From JAFGNV01 sp964612485 (lineage in GTDB: Bacteria > Chloroflexota > Anaerolineae > 4572-78 > J111), in contig CAZTFF010000024.1 of the NCBI GenBank assembly GCA_964612485.1, positions 7,655 through 71,654 of the forward strand: a stretch of DNA of 64,000 nucleotides. Reading direction: 5' to 3'. Under the pieces are notes generated by a model. The model was not told the DNA's origin, searched no databases, and was given only the letters and a program-made list of their open reading frames with translations. Below are positions 35,783-44,610 of this stretch, in pieces (position 1 is the first letter of the stretch; every line of letters begins with the position of its first letter). Position numbers and translations under genes: made by a program.

Positions 35783-35824
35783 GTGAGAAAAGTCGCATAC
35801 ATTCTTATAAACATTTGTTATAGT
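35783..35824 (+). promoter_or_regulatory. Candidate Crp/Fnr-type site and promoter for the ferredoxin-nosZ operon
   Basis: GTGAGAAAAGTCGC (35783-35796) resembles the dyads upstream of nifJ and of the gene at 45166. A TATAGT -10 box at 35819-35824 lies 27 nt after the start of its GTC half, exactly the spacing seen at 45131-45136. The leader would then be about 165 nt. It could also serve the divergent regulator gene. Confidence 0.4.
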
Positions 35825-35997
35825 AATTGATAAGCCGAACTCAGTGCCGTATGCTCCTCTGATTAGACCTTTGTGAATAGATGATTTGTCAGGATTAAAA
35901 AGAGAAAAAATCTTGTTCGTCTTGGAAATCCTGTCTAAATTCCAGTCAAAAAGGAAAGATATACGGTATAAAAAAGCCGAAAGTTAAGTTGTGTGGT

Positions 35998-36201
35998 ATG
36001 TATTCCGAATTTCTTCCTCAAATAGATAGCGCGCGCTGCATTGGCTGCGAGTTGTGCCTGAAGGTCTGTCCTCACGATGTGCTGGCCGTGGTGGATAACA
36101 TTGCGGTGGTCAAAAACGCTCCGGCCTGCGAGTATACCGGCGCTTGCCAGGAAATCTGCCCTACCGAAGCCATCACATTGGTTTACGAGATTGTTTTTTA
36201 A
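35998..36201 (+). CDS. Small 4Fe-4S ferredoxin
   Basis: A 67-residue protein from ATG 35998; a TTG start at 35989 is possible. RCIGCELCLKVCPHDVLAV is a complete 4Fe-4S motif and ACEYTGACQEICPTEAI a second, atypically spaced one, so one or two clusters are bound. It is cytosolic by composition. It lies 29 bp before nosZ and is likely co-transcribed, perhaps feeding electrons or serving maturation. Such FeS proteins occur in clade II nos clusters that lack nosR. Confidence 0.85.
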   Translation: MYSEFLPQIDSARCIGCELCLKVCPHDVLAVVDNIAVVKNAPACEYTGACQEICPTEAITLVYEIVF

Positions 36202-36230
36202 CGGTTCAAATTTAGTTCAAGGAGAGAGTC

Positions 36231-38270
36231 ATGCAAAGGAACATTTTAATTTTAGCAATTTTGTCCGTGTTGATTGTGGCCGGCTGCTCGCTGGTGCCGC
36301 AATCTACCGAACCCACGCCGGGGGGCGATACCGACGCCGACGCCGCGGCGGTTTCGGGCCTCAGCGCCGATGCGGCAGCCATTGCCCGGGAGCGGGGTCT
36401 CAGCCCCGACGATATTACCGCCGCGCTGAAAACCTATGTGCCCACCGGCATCCACGATGAGTACGTGATCGTTTCATCGGGAGGACATTCGGGGCAAATG
36501 TTGGTGATTGGCGTGCCCAGCATGCGGCTGCTCAAAGTGATCGGCGTCTTTACGCCGGAACCATGGCAGGGCTGGGGCTACGGCGCGGGCAACGAGGTGC
36601 TGGACCAGGGCAACGTGAACGGCAATGAGGTTCGCTGGGCCGACACCCACCACCCCGCCCTGAGCGAAACCGAGGGCGATTACGACGGCCAGTTTGTTTT
36701 CATCAACGATAAAGCCAACGCCCGCGTGGCCGTGGTTGACCTGCGGGATTTTGAAACCAAACAAATTCTCAAAAACCCGGTGGCCGTCAATGACCACGGC
36801 GGCACCATGGTTACGCCCAACACCGAATACGTGATTGAAGGCGGTCAATACGCGGCCCCGTTGGGGTGGGAGTATGCCGCCCTCGACACTTACGATGATA
36901 ATTACCGGGGGCTGGTAACATTTTGGAAGTTTGATCGTGACCGCGGCCGCATCGATGCCGGGCAATCGTTTGCCATTGAACTACCGCCCTACTGGCAGGA
37001 TTTATGCGATGCCGGCAAGCTGGCCAGCGACGGCTGGGTGTTCTGCAACTCCTTCAACGCCGAGCGCGCCACCGGCGGCATTGAGAAAGGCAATCCGCCC
37101 TTTGAAGCCGGCGCCTCCCAGGCCGATACCGATTATATGCACCTCATCAACCTGGTGAAGGCTGAAGAAGTGATGAATGCCGGGAATACGGAAATGGTGA
37201 ACGGCTTCAACGTCATCAGCCTGCAAACCGCCATTGATGAAGGCATCCTGTATCTTACGCCGGAACCGAAAAGCCCGCATGGAGTGGATATTACGCCGGA
37301 CGGCCAGTTTTTAGTGGTTTCGGGCAAGCTCGACCCGCACGTGACGGTTTACAGTTTTGACAAAATCCAGAGCACCATCGATGCCCAAAAATGGGACACC
37401 GATGATTACGGCGTGCCGGTGCTGGGGCTGGACGACGTGAAAGAAGCCCAGGTTGAAGTGGGCCTTGGCCCGCTGCACACCCAGTTTGACGACCAGGGCT
37501 ACGCCTACACCAGTCTCTTTTTAGACAGCGCCGTGGCCCGCTGGACCCTGGGCGGCGATTTTGCCGACCTGCACCCCGAAGACCCGTGGCAGTTGGCCGG
37601 TAAAATTTCGGTCCATTACAACATCGGCCACTTGCTGGCCGCGGAAGGTGATACCGTCAGCCCCGATGGCCGCTACCTGGTGGCTATGAACAAGTGGGCC
37701 ATCGACCGCTTCCAGAATGTGGGGCCGCTGTTGCCGCAGAACTTCCAGCTCATCGATATCGCCAACACCGGCGAAAATATGCAGTTGCTCTACGATATGC
37801 CCATCGGCATCGGCGAGCCGCACTATGCTCAGATGATCAAGGCCGATAAGCTGGAACCGTGGGAAGTGTACCCTGAAATCGGCTGGGACCCGCACGAACA
37901 GGCGGTGTCGCCCAACGCCGTGCAGCCCGGCGAGGAAAAAGTAGTGCGCAACGGCAACAAGGTCGAAATATTTATGACTGCGGTCCGCTCTCACTTTACG
38001 CCGGAACACATTGAAATTCAGGAAGGCGACCACGTGACCTGGCACATCACCAACATCGAACGGGCCTACGACGCCACCCACGGCCTGGCCATTCCCGCTT
38101 ACAATATCAACCTGAGTCTGGAACCCGGCGAATCCCAAACCATTGAGTTCACAGCCGACCAACCCGGCGTTTTCTCCTACTACTGCTCCGAATTCTGCTC
38201 GGCCCTGCACCTGGAAATGGCCGGCTATATGCTGATTGAACCGGCAGATGAGAGTGCGATGGTGAAATGA
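36231..38270 (+). CDS. nosZ: Nitrous-oxide reductase, clade II, lipoprotein type
   Basis: A 679-residue enzyme reducing N2O to N2. The N-terminus MQRNILILAILSVLIVAGC is a Sec lipoprotein signal with lipobox Cys19, not the Tat signal of clade I, so the enzyme should be membrane-anchored outside the cell. The beta-propeller has the CuZ-type ADTHHPALSETEGDYDG and later His-containing loops (HGVDITPDG, GPLHTQFD). The C-terminal cupredoxin domain carries the CuA site: YYCSEFCSALHLEMAGYM with two Cys, His and Met. GGAGAG precedes ATG. It is the first large gene of the nos operon. Confidence 0.97.
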   Translation: MQRNILILAILSVLIVAGCSLVPQSTEPTPGGDTDADAAAVSGLSADAAAIARERGLSPDDITAALKTYVPTGIHDEYVIVSSGGHSGQMLVIGVPSMRLLKVIGVFTPEPWQGWGYGAGNEVLDQGNVNGNEVRWADTHHPALSETEGDYDGQFVFINDKANARVAVVDLRDFETKQILKNPVAVNDHGGTMVTPNTEYVIEGGQYAAPLGWEYAALDTYDDNYRGLVTFWKFDRDRGRIDAGQSFAIELPPYWQDLCDAGKLASDGWVFCNSFNAERATGGIEKGNPPFEAGASQADTDYMHLINLVKAEEVMNAGNTEMVNGFNVISLQTAIDEGILYLTPEPKSPHGVDITPDGQFLVVSGKLDPHVTVYSFDKIQSTIDAQKWDTDDYGVPVLGLDDVKEAQVEVGLGPLHTQFDDQGYAYTSLFLDSAVARWTLGGDFADLHPEDPWQLAGKISVHYNIGHLLAAEGDTVSPDGRYLVAMNKWAIDRFQNVGPLLPQNFQLIDIANTGENMQLLYDMPIGIGEPHYAQMIKADKLEPWEVYPEIGWDPHEQAVSPNAVQPGEEKVVRNGNKVEIFMTAVRSHFTPEHIEIQEGDHVTWHITNIERAYDATHGLAIPAYNINLSLEPGESQTIEFTADQPGVFSYYCSEFCSALHLEMAGYMLIEPADESAMVK

Positions 38271-38278
38271 TGTGAGAA

Positions 38279-38316
38279 GTGATGAGTGACGAGAATCCTC
38301 ACTCGTCACTCATCAC
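38279..38316 (+). repeat. 15-bp perfect hairpin between nosZ and the next gene
   Basis: GTGATGAGTGACGAG (38279-38293), loop AATCCTCA, and its exact reverse complement at 38302-38316. No T tract follows, so it may stabilise the nosZ mRNA 3' end or damp expression of downstream genes. Confidence 0.75.
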
Positions 38317-38343
38317 TCGTTACGTATGAATTTAGGTGAAGTT

Positions 38344-39012
38344 ATGTCCTCTGATCGAATGAAAAAAATTATCGGGCCGCGTACGCCCGAAGATGCGTGG
38401 GGCGCGCGCCGTACGCGCTATCTCTGGCCGACCTTGTTTTTGGCCTCGGCGGCGCTGCTGCTCATCATTTCCATATTTCTGCCCTACTGGAGCCTGGTAC
38501 TCCACGCGCCGCAGTACCCCGACGGGCTGGTGGTTCACGCCTACATCAACCACCTCGAAGGCGATGTGCAGGAAATCGACGGCCTCAACCATTACATTGG
38601 CATGCGCCCGCTGGGCGAGGCGGCGCAATTGGAACGCACCATTTCGGTGTTTGCCATCATTGCGCTGAGTTTGTTGGTGTTGGCCGCCATTTTTATCCAC
38701 TCGCCCTGGGCCGCCTTGTTGAGCCTGCCCGCCATCACTTTGCCTGGGGTCTTCCTGGCCGATCTCTACTTTTGGCTCTACAACTTTGGCCAAAACCTCG
38801 ATCCCAAGGCCGCCCTGTCCAATGCGGTTGACCCCTTTGTGCCCACCATCCTGGGCGAAGGCGTCATCGGCCAGTTCAGAACCGTGGCCTACGCCGACTA
38901 CGGCCTGCTGCTGGCCTCGGCGGCTTCCATTTTGATTTTGATCGGCCTCTACTTGCAGCGGCGCGCCTACAAGCCCCTGGTTGATCGGCAGCAAAAAGAG
39001 GCGGAATCGTAA
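38344..39012 (+). CDS. nosB: NosB-like membrane protein of clade II nos clusters
   Basis: A 222-residue protein; ATG 38344 has AGGTGA upstream and is preferred over 38326. It has four to five hydrophobic helices. Between helices 1 and 2 is a conserved outer loop: LHAPQYPDGLVVHAY, EGDVQEIDGLNHYIGMRPLG. This pattern is typical of the membrane protein coded right after nosZ in atypical nos clusters. The function is unknown; a quinol or electron-transfer role has been guessed. The nosD ATG directly follows its TAA. Confidence 0.7.
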   Translation: MSSDRMKKIIGPRTPEDAWGARRTRYLWPTLFLASAALLLIISIFLPYWSLVLHAPQYPDGLVVHAYINHLEGDVQEIDGLNHYIGMRPLGEAAQLERTISVFAIIALSLLVLAAIFIHSPWAALLSLPAITLPGVFLADLYFWLYNFGQNLDPKAALSNAVDPFVPTILGEGVIGQFRTVAYADYGLLLASAASILILIGLYLQRRAYKPLVDRQQKEAES

Positions 39013-40623
39013 ATGAAACGCTATCTTTTTCTGGCTGTTGTTTTAATCGCAACAATGTCGATAACAGCGTTTTGGATTCGAGATACACTCGAACTGGCAA
39101 TGGGCTTGCCCCCCTCTAACTCCCCCCAATGGGTGGAGAACCAACCTGCGTCCCCCCCTGCGGGGGGGATTGAGGGGGGGGGGTCTGTATCAACTATTAA
39201 TTCACAATTCGAAATTAATACTTCTTTCAATTTACAAGCCGCCATCAACACCGCCCAACCCGGCGACGTAATAGAGGTTCCGCCCGGCCACTACCGGGGT
39301 AATTTCATCATCGACAAACCTCTCACCCTGACCGGCGTAGATTGGCCGGTGCTGGACGCCGGCAACCACGGCCACGTGCTGGAGATCAAAAACGCATCCC
39401 ACGTGACCATTCGCGGCCTGTCGCTCCGCAACAGCGGCGCCCGGCTGGATAAAGAACACGCTGGTATCGCCGTCGATCAATCGCCCTACTTGGTGGTTGA
39501 AGACAATCGGCTGGATAACACCCTGTTTGGCATCTACATCAAAGATTCGGCCAACAGCCGCATCGCGGGCAATATCATCGGGGCCAAAGATTTGGCGGTT
39601 CCGGCGCGCGGCGACGGCATCCGGGTGTGGTACAGCGAAAATACGCAGGTCATCGGCAACCGGGTAGACCGGGGGCGCGATGTGGTGTTGTGGTACAACA
39701 ACGGCGCGGTCATTCGGGATAATCACATCACCAACGGCCGCTACGGCCTGCATTTTATGTACTGCGACGATAACGTGGTGGAAAATAACACCATCCGGGG
39801 CAACTCGGTGGGCGCTTTTCTGATGTACAGCCGCCGCCTGACCCTGCGCCACAACATTTTTGCCGAAAATCGCGGCCCCAGCGGCTACGGCGTCGGCCTG
39901 AAAGATATGGACGGCGTGGAGGCCACCGACAACCTGTTCAGCAGCAACCGGGTTGGGGTTTATTTTGACAACTCGCCGGCGGCGGTGGATGTGATCCAGC
40001 ATTTCCGGCGCAACGCCTTTGTCTTCAATGATATTGGCCTGCTGTTCAACCCCTCGGTGGAGCGCAATTATTTCAGCCGCAACAGTTTTATCGATAACCT
40101 GGAGCAGGTGGGCTTGACCGGCTCCGGCACTTTTGAAGACAACAAATTCACCGTGGCGGGCCGGGGTAACTTCTGGAGCGATTACCGGGGCTACGACGCC
40201 AATAACGACGGCCTGGGCGATTTGCCCTACGTCTCGAAAAGCCTGTTTGAAAATATCATGGACCGGAATCCCGCCCTGCGCCTGTTTCAACTCAGCCCGG
40301 CCCAACAAGCCGTAGACCTGGCCGCCCGCGCCTTCCCCATTTTCCAGCCCAAACCCAAATTCACCGATGACGCGCCCCTGATGTCGCCGGTGCTGCCGGT
40401 GGTGCCCTTGCCGCCAACCTCGCCGGCATGGCCGATGGGGGCGCTGAGTTTGACCCTTCTTGTCTTTGCGGTGGTGATCGTTCTCATCGGTACGAGAGGA
40501 AAATGGGCCAAAGAACCGGCGAGGCCGGACAGAGCCAAACGAGTGGCGGGCCATTCGGCGCAATCCATCACGCTGGCTGCGCTGGCGGCAAAATATAGGG
40601 AGTTTTTTCATGATCAAAGTTAG
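39013..40623 (+). CDS. nosD: NosD, copper-site maturation protein
   Basis: A 536-residue secreted beta-helix protein required with NosFY for CuZ maturation. A signal/anchor (about 4-20), then an unusual low-complexity insert (about 32-72, coded by a repeat), then right-handed beta-helix turns: AAINTAQPGDVIEVPPGHYRG, GLSLRNSGARLDKEHAGI, RYGLHFMYCDDNVVENN, LMYSRRLTLRHN, ending NFWSDYRGYDANNDGLGD. A C-terminal membrane helix (about 476-495) would anchor it. It starts immediately after the previous stop and overlaps nosF by 14 bp. Confidence 0.95.
   Translation: MKRYLFLAVVLIATMSITAFWIRDTLELAMGLPPSNSPQWVENQPASPPAGGIEGGGSVSTINSQFEINTSFNLQAAINTAQPGDVIEVPPGHYRGNFIIDKPLTLTGVDWPVLDAGNHGHVLEIKNASHVTIRGLSLRNSGARLDKEHAGIAVDQSPYLVVEDNRLDNTLFGIYIKDSANSRIAGNIIGAKDLAVPARGDGIRVWYSENTQVIGNRVDRGRDVVLWYNNGAVIRDNHITNGRYGLHFMYCDDNVVENNTIRGNSVGAFLMYSRRLTLRHNIFAENRGPSGYGVGLKDMDGVEATDNLFSSNRVGVYFDNSPAAVDVIQHFRRNAFVFNDIGLLFNPSVERNYFSRNSFIDNLEQVGLTGSGTFEDNKFTVAGRGNFWSDYRGYDANNDGLGDLPYVSKSLFENIMDRNPALRLFQLSPAQQAVDLAARAFPIFQPKPKFTDDAPLMSPVLPVVPLPPTSPAWPMGALSLTLLVFAVVIVLIGTRGKWAKEPARPDRAKRVAGHSAQSITLAALAAKYREFFHDQS
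39105..39226 (+). repeat. Repeat sequence inserted in frame within nosD
   Basis: C- and G-tract DNA (CCCCCCTCTAACTCCCCCC, then TCCCCCCCTGCGGGGGGGAT and a run of ten Gs ending at 39183) is followed by the AT-rich palindromic TATTAATTCACAATTCGAA stretch. Both look like intergenic dispersed repeats, yet the reading frame is kept. It encodes about 40 residues of Pro/Ser/Gly/Asn-rich sequence before the beta-helix. Confidence 0.6.
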
Positions 40624-41470
40624 TCATCTGACCAAAAAATTCGGCGATTTTACCGCCGTTGACAATCTATCGTTTGACATCGCGCCGGGCGAAGCGGTGG
40701 CCCTGTGGGGACCCAACGGCGCGGGCAAAACCACCATTATCCGCTGCCTGCTGGGTTTGCTGGCGGCCCAAGGCGAGCTGCGAATTAATGGCTTTGATGC
40801 GCAAAAACAGGGGAAAAAGGCGCGGTCCGCCGCGGGCTACGTGCCCCAGGAACTGGCCTTTTACGATGATTTATCGGCTCGAGAAACGCTGCACTTTTAC
40901 GCCGGCATCAAAAATGCGCCCCCGGCCCGGATCGATCAGGCGCTGGCCGAGGTAGGTCTTTCCGACCACAGCCGCAAGCCGGTATCGGCCCTGTCGGGGG
41001 GGATGAAGCAGCGGCTGGCGTTGGCCATTGCCCTTTTGACCAACCCGCCGCTGCTCATCCTGGATGAACCGACCAGCAATCTGGATACCTCGGCCCGCGA
41101 TGAGTTTGTGAATTTGTTGTTACACCAAAAGGCCGCCGGAAAAACCCTGCTGTTTACCTCGCATCGGCTGGAAGAGGTAGAACAACTAGCCAGCCGGGTG
41201 CTGGTGCTGGAAGCGGGCCGCCTGAAGCAGGTGTGCCAGCATCCGGTGGAATTAGCCGGGCAGTTGGGCATGGAACTCAACCTCAAACTGGTGGTGTCTC
41301 CATCTATGCGAGAAAACGCCCTGGCTGTGCTGCGGGGGCAGGGTTTCCAGGCCAATCCTAATGGCATCGGTATTTGGGTTGCGGTTGCGCCCTTGGCCAA
41401 AGCGGCGCCGCTCAAGGCGCTGCTGGCCCAAAATATCGAGGTAAGTGATTTTGAAATTGAAAGCAAATAG
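40610..41470 (+). CDS. nosF: NosF, ABC transporter ATPase
   Basis: A 286-residue ATPase. Walker A GPNGAGKTTIIRC, Q-loop GYVPQELAFY, signature ALSGGMKQRLALA and Walker B LLILDEPTSNLD are present, followed by the switch His in TSHRLEEVE. It pairs with NosY; together with NosD it is thought to supply a sulfur species or handle the copper chaperone for NosZ. It overlaps nosD and is 3 bp from nosY. Confidence 0.95.
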   Translation: MIKVSHLTKKFGDFTAVDNLSFDIAPGEAVALWGPNGAGKTTIIRCLLGLLAAQGELRINGFDAQKQGKKARSAAGYVPQELAFYDDLSARETLHFYAGIKNAPPARIDQALAEVGLSDHSRKPVSALSGGMKQRLALAIALLTNPPLLILDEPTSNLDTSARDEFVNLLLHQKAAGKTLLFTSHRLEEVEQLASRVLVLEAGRLKQVCQHPVELAGQLGMELNLKLVVSPSMRENALAVLRGQGFQANPNGIGIWVAVAPLAKAAPLKALLAQNIEVSDFEIESK

Positions 41471-41473
41471 ACA

Positions 41474-42307
41474 ATGGAATTGAGAATCATTACCACCCTT
41501 TTTAAAAAAGAAATTCGCGATTCCTTCAACAATCGCTGGTTTATCCTGTACGCCGCGGCTTTTACCGGGCTGGCGCTGCTGCTGTCGTGGTTGTCGTTGA
41601 GTGGGGGGACCGGCTACAGCGGCTTTGCCGGCTTTGGCCGGACGGCGGCCAGCCTGGTCAACCTGGTGCTGCTGATTGTGCCGCTGATGGCGCTGACCAT
41701 CGGCGCGGGCAGCCTGTCGAGCGAACAGGAACGCGGCACGCTGGCCTATTTGCTGGCCCAGCCGGTCAACCGGGCCGAAGTGCTGCTGGGCAAATACCTG
41801 GGCCTGGCCGCGGCGCTGCTGGGCGCGCTGGCCTTTGGTTTTGGTTTGTCGGGCCTGATTATTGCCGGGCGCGGCGGCCAAACCGATGCGGGCGCGTATG
41901 TTTTGCTGGCGGCGTTTGCCTTTGTGCTGGCTCTGGGCATGCTGAGCGTAGGCTTTTTGATCAGCGTACTCACCCGCAAAGCAGCTGTGGCTACGGGCGT
42001 GGCCCTGTTTTTGTGGCTGGCGCTGGTGTTTTTGGGAGATTTGGGTTTGATGGGCACGTCGATTGCCTTCAAACTTCCCATCGACGCGCTGTTTAACTTG
42101 GCCCTGCTGAATTCGCTGCAAGTCTTCAAAATGTCGGCCCTGCTGGGTCTCAACGCCACGCTCGATGTGCTGGGGCCGGCGGGCATCTACGCCATGCAAA
42201 CTTATCGGGAGAGTTTGACCGCCTTATTTCTGGGATCGCTGGCCCTGTGGGTGGTGCTGCCGCTGGGCGGCGCGTATCTTGTTTTCAGCCTTCGGAGGGA
42301 AATATGA
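41474..42307 (+). CDS. nosY: NosY, ABC transporter permease
   Basis: A 277-residue ABC-2-type permease with six hydrophobic helices. The cytosolic start KKEIRDSFNNRWFILYAAAF and the coupling-helix region SSEQERGTLAYLLAQPVNRAEVLLGKYLGL are typical. It partners NosF. The last codons overlap nosL (ATGA). Confidence 0.94.
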   Translation: MELRIITTLFKKEIRDSFNNRWFILYAAAFTGLALLLSWLSLSGGTGYSGFAGFGRTAASLVNLVLLIVPLMALTIGAGSLSSEQERGTLAYLLAQPVNRAEVLLGKYLGLAAALLGALAFGFGLSGLIIAGRGGQTDAGAYVLLAAFAFVLALGMLSVGFLISVLTRKAAVATGVALFLWLALVFLGDLGLMGTSIAFKLPIDALFNLALLNSLQVFKMSALLGLNATLDVLGPAGIYAMQTYRESLTALFLGSLALWVVLPLGGAYLVFSLRREI

Positions 42308-42837
42308 GCCGGACACGATGGATTTCGCATAGTGAGATGCGTGAGATCGCGCGAAATACGCGCTGCGTCATTCGATTGGCCGGTTTTGCCATCATTCTGT
42401 TATTTTTGGCTGCTTGTAGCGGCAAGGCCAACGCCGGCCCCACCCCACCCACCATCCACTACGGTGAGGATGTGTGCGAGTTTTGCGGCATGATCATCAG
42501 CGAAGAACGGTTTGCAGCCGCCTATCTCACCGCCGACGGGCACAGCCATATGTTTGATGATATTGGCGATATGGTGCAGACTCATTTGCAAATGCAGGAA
42601 GACGTGACGGCTTTTTTTGTTCACGATCATGACAGCCGCGATTGGATTCGGGCCGAAACCGCCCATTTTGTATTGAGCGACAATTTACCCACGCCGATGC
42701 TCTCCGGTTTGGCCGCCTTCAGGTCGGTGGAAAAGGCCAATGCAATGGCGGCGGGGTGGGGTGGGAATGTCCTCACCTTTGAGCAATTGCTCACCCATTA
42801 TCGAGAGAATCCGCCCACCCCGTTTTCATCCGGTTAA
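42304..42837 (+). CDS. nosL: NosL, copper chaperone lipoprotein
   Basis: A 177-residue protein whose ATG 42304 overlaps the nosY stop. A basic N-terminus and hydrophobic segment end with lipobox FLAAC (Cys38). The Cu(I)-binding motif CEFCGMIIS (Cys58, Cys61, Met63) is followed by a NosL fold with HSHMFDDIGDM. It delivers Cu(I) to NosZ through NosDFY. The N-terminal 22 residues before the hydrophobic stretch are longer than usual. Confidence 0.95.
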   Translation: MSRTRWISHSEMREIARNTRCVIRLAGFAIILLFLAACSGKANAGPTPPTIHYGEDVCEFCGMIISEERFAAAYLTADGHSHMFDDIGDMVQTHLQMQEDVTAFFVHDHDSRDWIRAETAHFVLSDNLPTPMLSGLAAFRSVEKANAMAAGWGGNVLTFEQLLTHYRENPPTPFSSG

Positions 42838-42923
42838 AAGCGAGTGGCTTTAATTGATAATTACGCTTGTCATGGTATCATGGGATAGGAAGATTCTGAA
42901 TTTCATTCACCCAAGGAGACATG

Positions 42924-43532
42924 ATGAAGCTGAACAGCAAAACGCTGGTGAGCATTGCGCTTGTTGCGCTGGCGATTTTTTTGGCCGGGTGCCGGTTGGG
43001 TCAATATGAGTACAAAGGCGGCTTGATCGATCCACCGATTGAGTTGCCGGATTTTGAATTGACCGCAACCGACGGGCAGCCTTTTCGTCTGAGCGATGTT
43101 GAAGGCGATATTGCCCTGGTCTATTTTGGTTACACTTATTGCCCGGATGTTTGTCCTTTAACAATGTGGGAAGTCAAAGAGGCGCTGGCCAATCTGGAAA
43201 GCGGACGGGACCGGGTTCACGTGATTTTCATCTCGGTTGACCCGGAACGCGATGCGCCCGAAACGCTGGCCCGGTATATGGAGGCCTTTGGCCCGGAATT
43301 CATCGGCCTCACCGATGATTTTGAGAAAACCCAGGAAATGATGAAACCTTACGGTGCCTTTGCCGAAAAGGAAGAGGTAGAGGATTCGGCGTTGGGGTAT
43401 TTGGTCAGCCACACTGCCCGTTTGTATCTCATCACCCCGGATCGTCAGATTTTGCTGCAATATCCCTTTGGTTTTGCCGCCGAGGATTTAACCGATGATT
43501 TAGAATATCTCTTGCAGCAGGAAGGACTCTAA
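42924..43532 (+). CDS. SCO1/SenC family copper chaperone lipoprotein
   Basis: A 202-residue thioredoxin-fold protein. ATG 42924 has the better distance to AAGGAG; 42921 is the alternative. Lipobox LAGC is followed by FELTATDGQPFRLSDVEGD and the copper site FGYTYCPDVCPLT (Cys73, Cys77) with the later His in LVSHTARLYL. Sco proteins load copper onto CuA of oxidases; here it probably serves the CuA site of NosZ. It is in the nos transcription unit, 86 bp after nosL. Confidence 0.95.
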   Translation: MKLNSKTLVSIALVALAIFLAGCRLGQYEYKGGLIDPPIELPDFELTATDGQPFRLSDVEGDIALVYFGYTYCPDVCPLTMWEVKEALANLESGRDRVHVIFISVDPERDAPETLARYMEAFGPEFIGLTDDFEKTQEMMKPYGAFAEKEEVEDSALGYLVSHTARLYLITPDRQILLQYPFGFAAEDLTDDLEYLLQQEGL

Positions 43533-43579
43533 TCACCAAATAGAATCAATTTAACCCAAAGGAAGGGAAAATTTTTACA

Positions 43580-44059
43580 ATGAAAAAGCCTGCAATTTTG
43601 TTGTTGGTGATCTTTGTTGGGGTGATGATGGCTGCCTGCGCCGCCGCATCGGACGCCGGTACCGGAAATGGCGCGCCGGAGATCAAAGTGCTGGATCCCT
43701 GGTCCCGGCCCTCGCCGATGACGGCGGGGAATGGCGCCGTGTACATGATGTTGATGAACGAAGGCGGCACAGGCGACGCTTTGATTGGGGCCGAAACCGA
43801 TGTTGCTGCCGTGGTTGAACTGCACGAGTCTAAGATGGAAGACGACGTGATGAAAATGAGTCCCGTAAATAAAATCGACATTCCCGCCGGAGGGTGGGCG
43901 GAACTCAAACCGGGCGGGCTGCACGTAATGCTCATTGATCTTCAACAAGAACTTGTGCCCGGAGAAAAAATAACCTTAACCCTCAATTTTGAAAAATCCG
44001 GCCCGCAGACCATCGAAGCCGAAATCCGCGATATGAGCGCCGGGATGGACAATATGTAA
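43580..44059 (+). CDS. PCuAC-type copper chaperone lipoprotein
   Basis: A 159-residue protein. Lipobox MAAC, then the PCuAC fold: PWSRPSPMTAGNGAVYMML, Cu(I) ligands in LHESKM, and ELKPGGLHVMLIDL (His and Met). It binds Cu(I) outside the cell and hands it to Sco or CuA. It follows sco by 47 bp. The pairing with Sco and NosL gives three copper-delivery proteins in one cluster. Confidence 0.93.
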   Translation: MKKPAILLLVIFVGVMMAACAAASDAGTGNGAPEIKVLDPWSRPSPMTAGNGAVYMMLMNEGGTGDALIGAETDVAAVVELHESKMEDDVMKMSPVNKIDIPAGGWAELKPGGLHVMLIDLQQELVPGEKITLTLNFEKSGPQTIEAEIRDMSAGMDNM

Positions 44060-44134
44060 CCGATTGAAGGTAACGTAAAGAAAATTTAGGAAATCCGGCG
44101 TGTTTACCATCAAGCTAGAGCGCCTGGAGTGCCA

Positions 44135-44578
44135 ATGGGGGGCAAGATGGCGATCTTAAAAAAAATTCGTTCTAACTATAAAACTTTGATTCCTGTCGTT
44201 TTACCTTCGGTGATACTGCTGCCGTTGGCCATTATCACCGGCTGGTTCGTTTTGATGGGCTGGGAAGAGATGCGTACCGTGAGTTATGTTATTCCGCCCG
44301 GCACCAATGCCCGGCTGGCCAATGGCGAAGACGTGCTCGACATCCCCGAAGAAATCAAACTGACGGTGGGGATAAAGGATACCCTGGTTATCGAAAATCA
44401 GGATAATGTAGTGCATACCTTTGGCCTGTTTACCATCTTGCCGCAAACTACCCTGACCAAACGTTTTACAGCGCCTCGCGTTTACCAGAATATTTGCACC
44501 TTTCACGAAAATCGTGAAATGAAAGTGGTGATCAACCCGGCGCCATGGGATATTTTCGGTGAAGTAGAAAATCAATAA
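44135..44578 (+). CDS. Membrane-anchored cupredoxin-like protein
   Basis: A 147-residue protein. ATG 44135 has GGAG 5 nt upstream; ATG 44147 and GTG 44129 are alternatives. One hydrophobic helix (about 19-39) anchors a cupredoxin fold with ligand candidates in NVVHTFGLF (His) and ICTFHENREMKV (Cys, His, Met). The set C-x2-H-x4-M fits a type 1 copper site. It is probably an electron donor to NosZ along with the cytochrome c encoded next. Confidence 0.75.
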   Translation: MGGKMAILKKIRSNYKTLIPVVLPSVILLPLAIITGWFVLMGWEEMRTVSYVIPPGTNARLANGEDVLDIPEEIKLTVGIKDTLVIENQDNVVHTFGLFTILPQTTLTKRFTAPRVYQNICTFHENREMKVVINPAPWDIFGEVENQ

Positions 44579-44610
44579 ATCATAAAATTTATGGAGATAA
44601 CTTAAACATC

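Noticed and set aside
35830..35990. Classical Fnr box (TTGAT-N4-ATCAA) before nosZ.
   Set aside because: Only a TTGAT half-site is present near 35826; the Crp-like dyad at 35783 is a better candidate.
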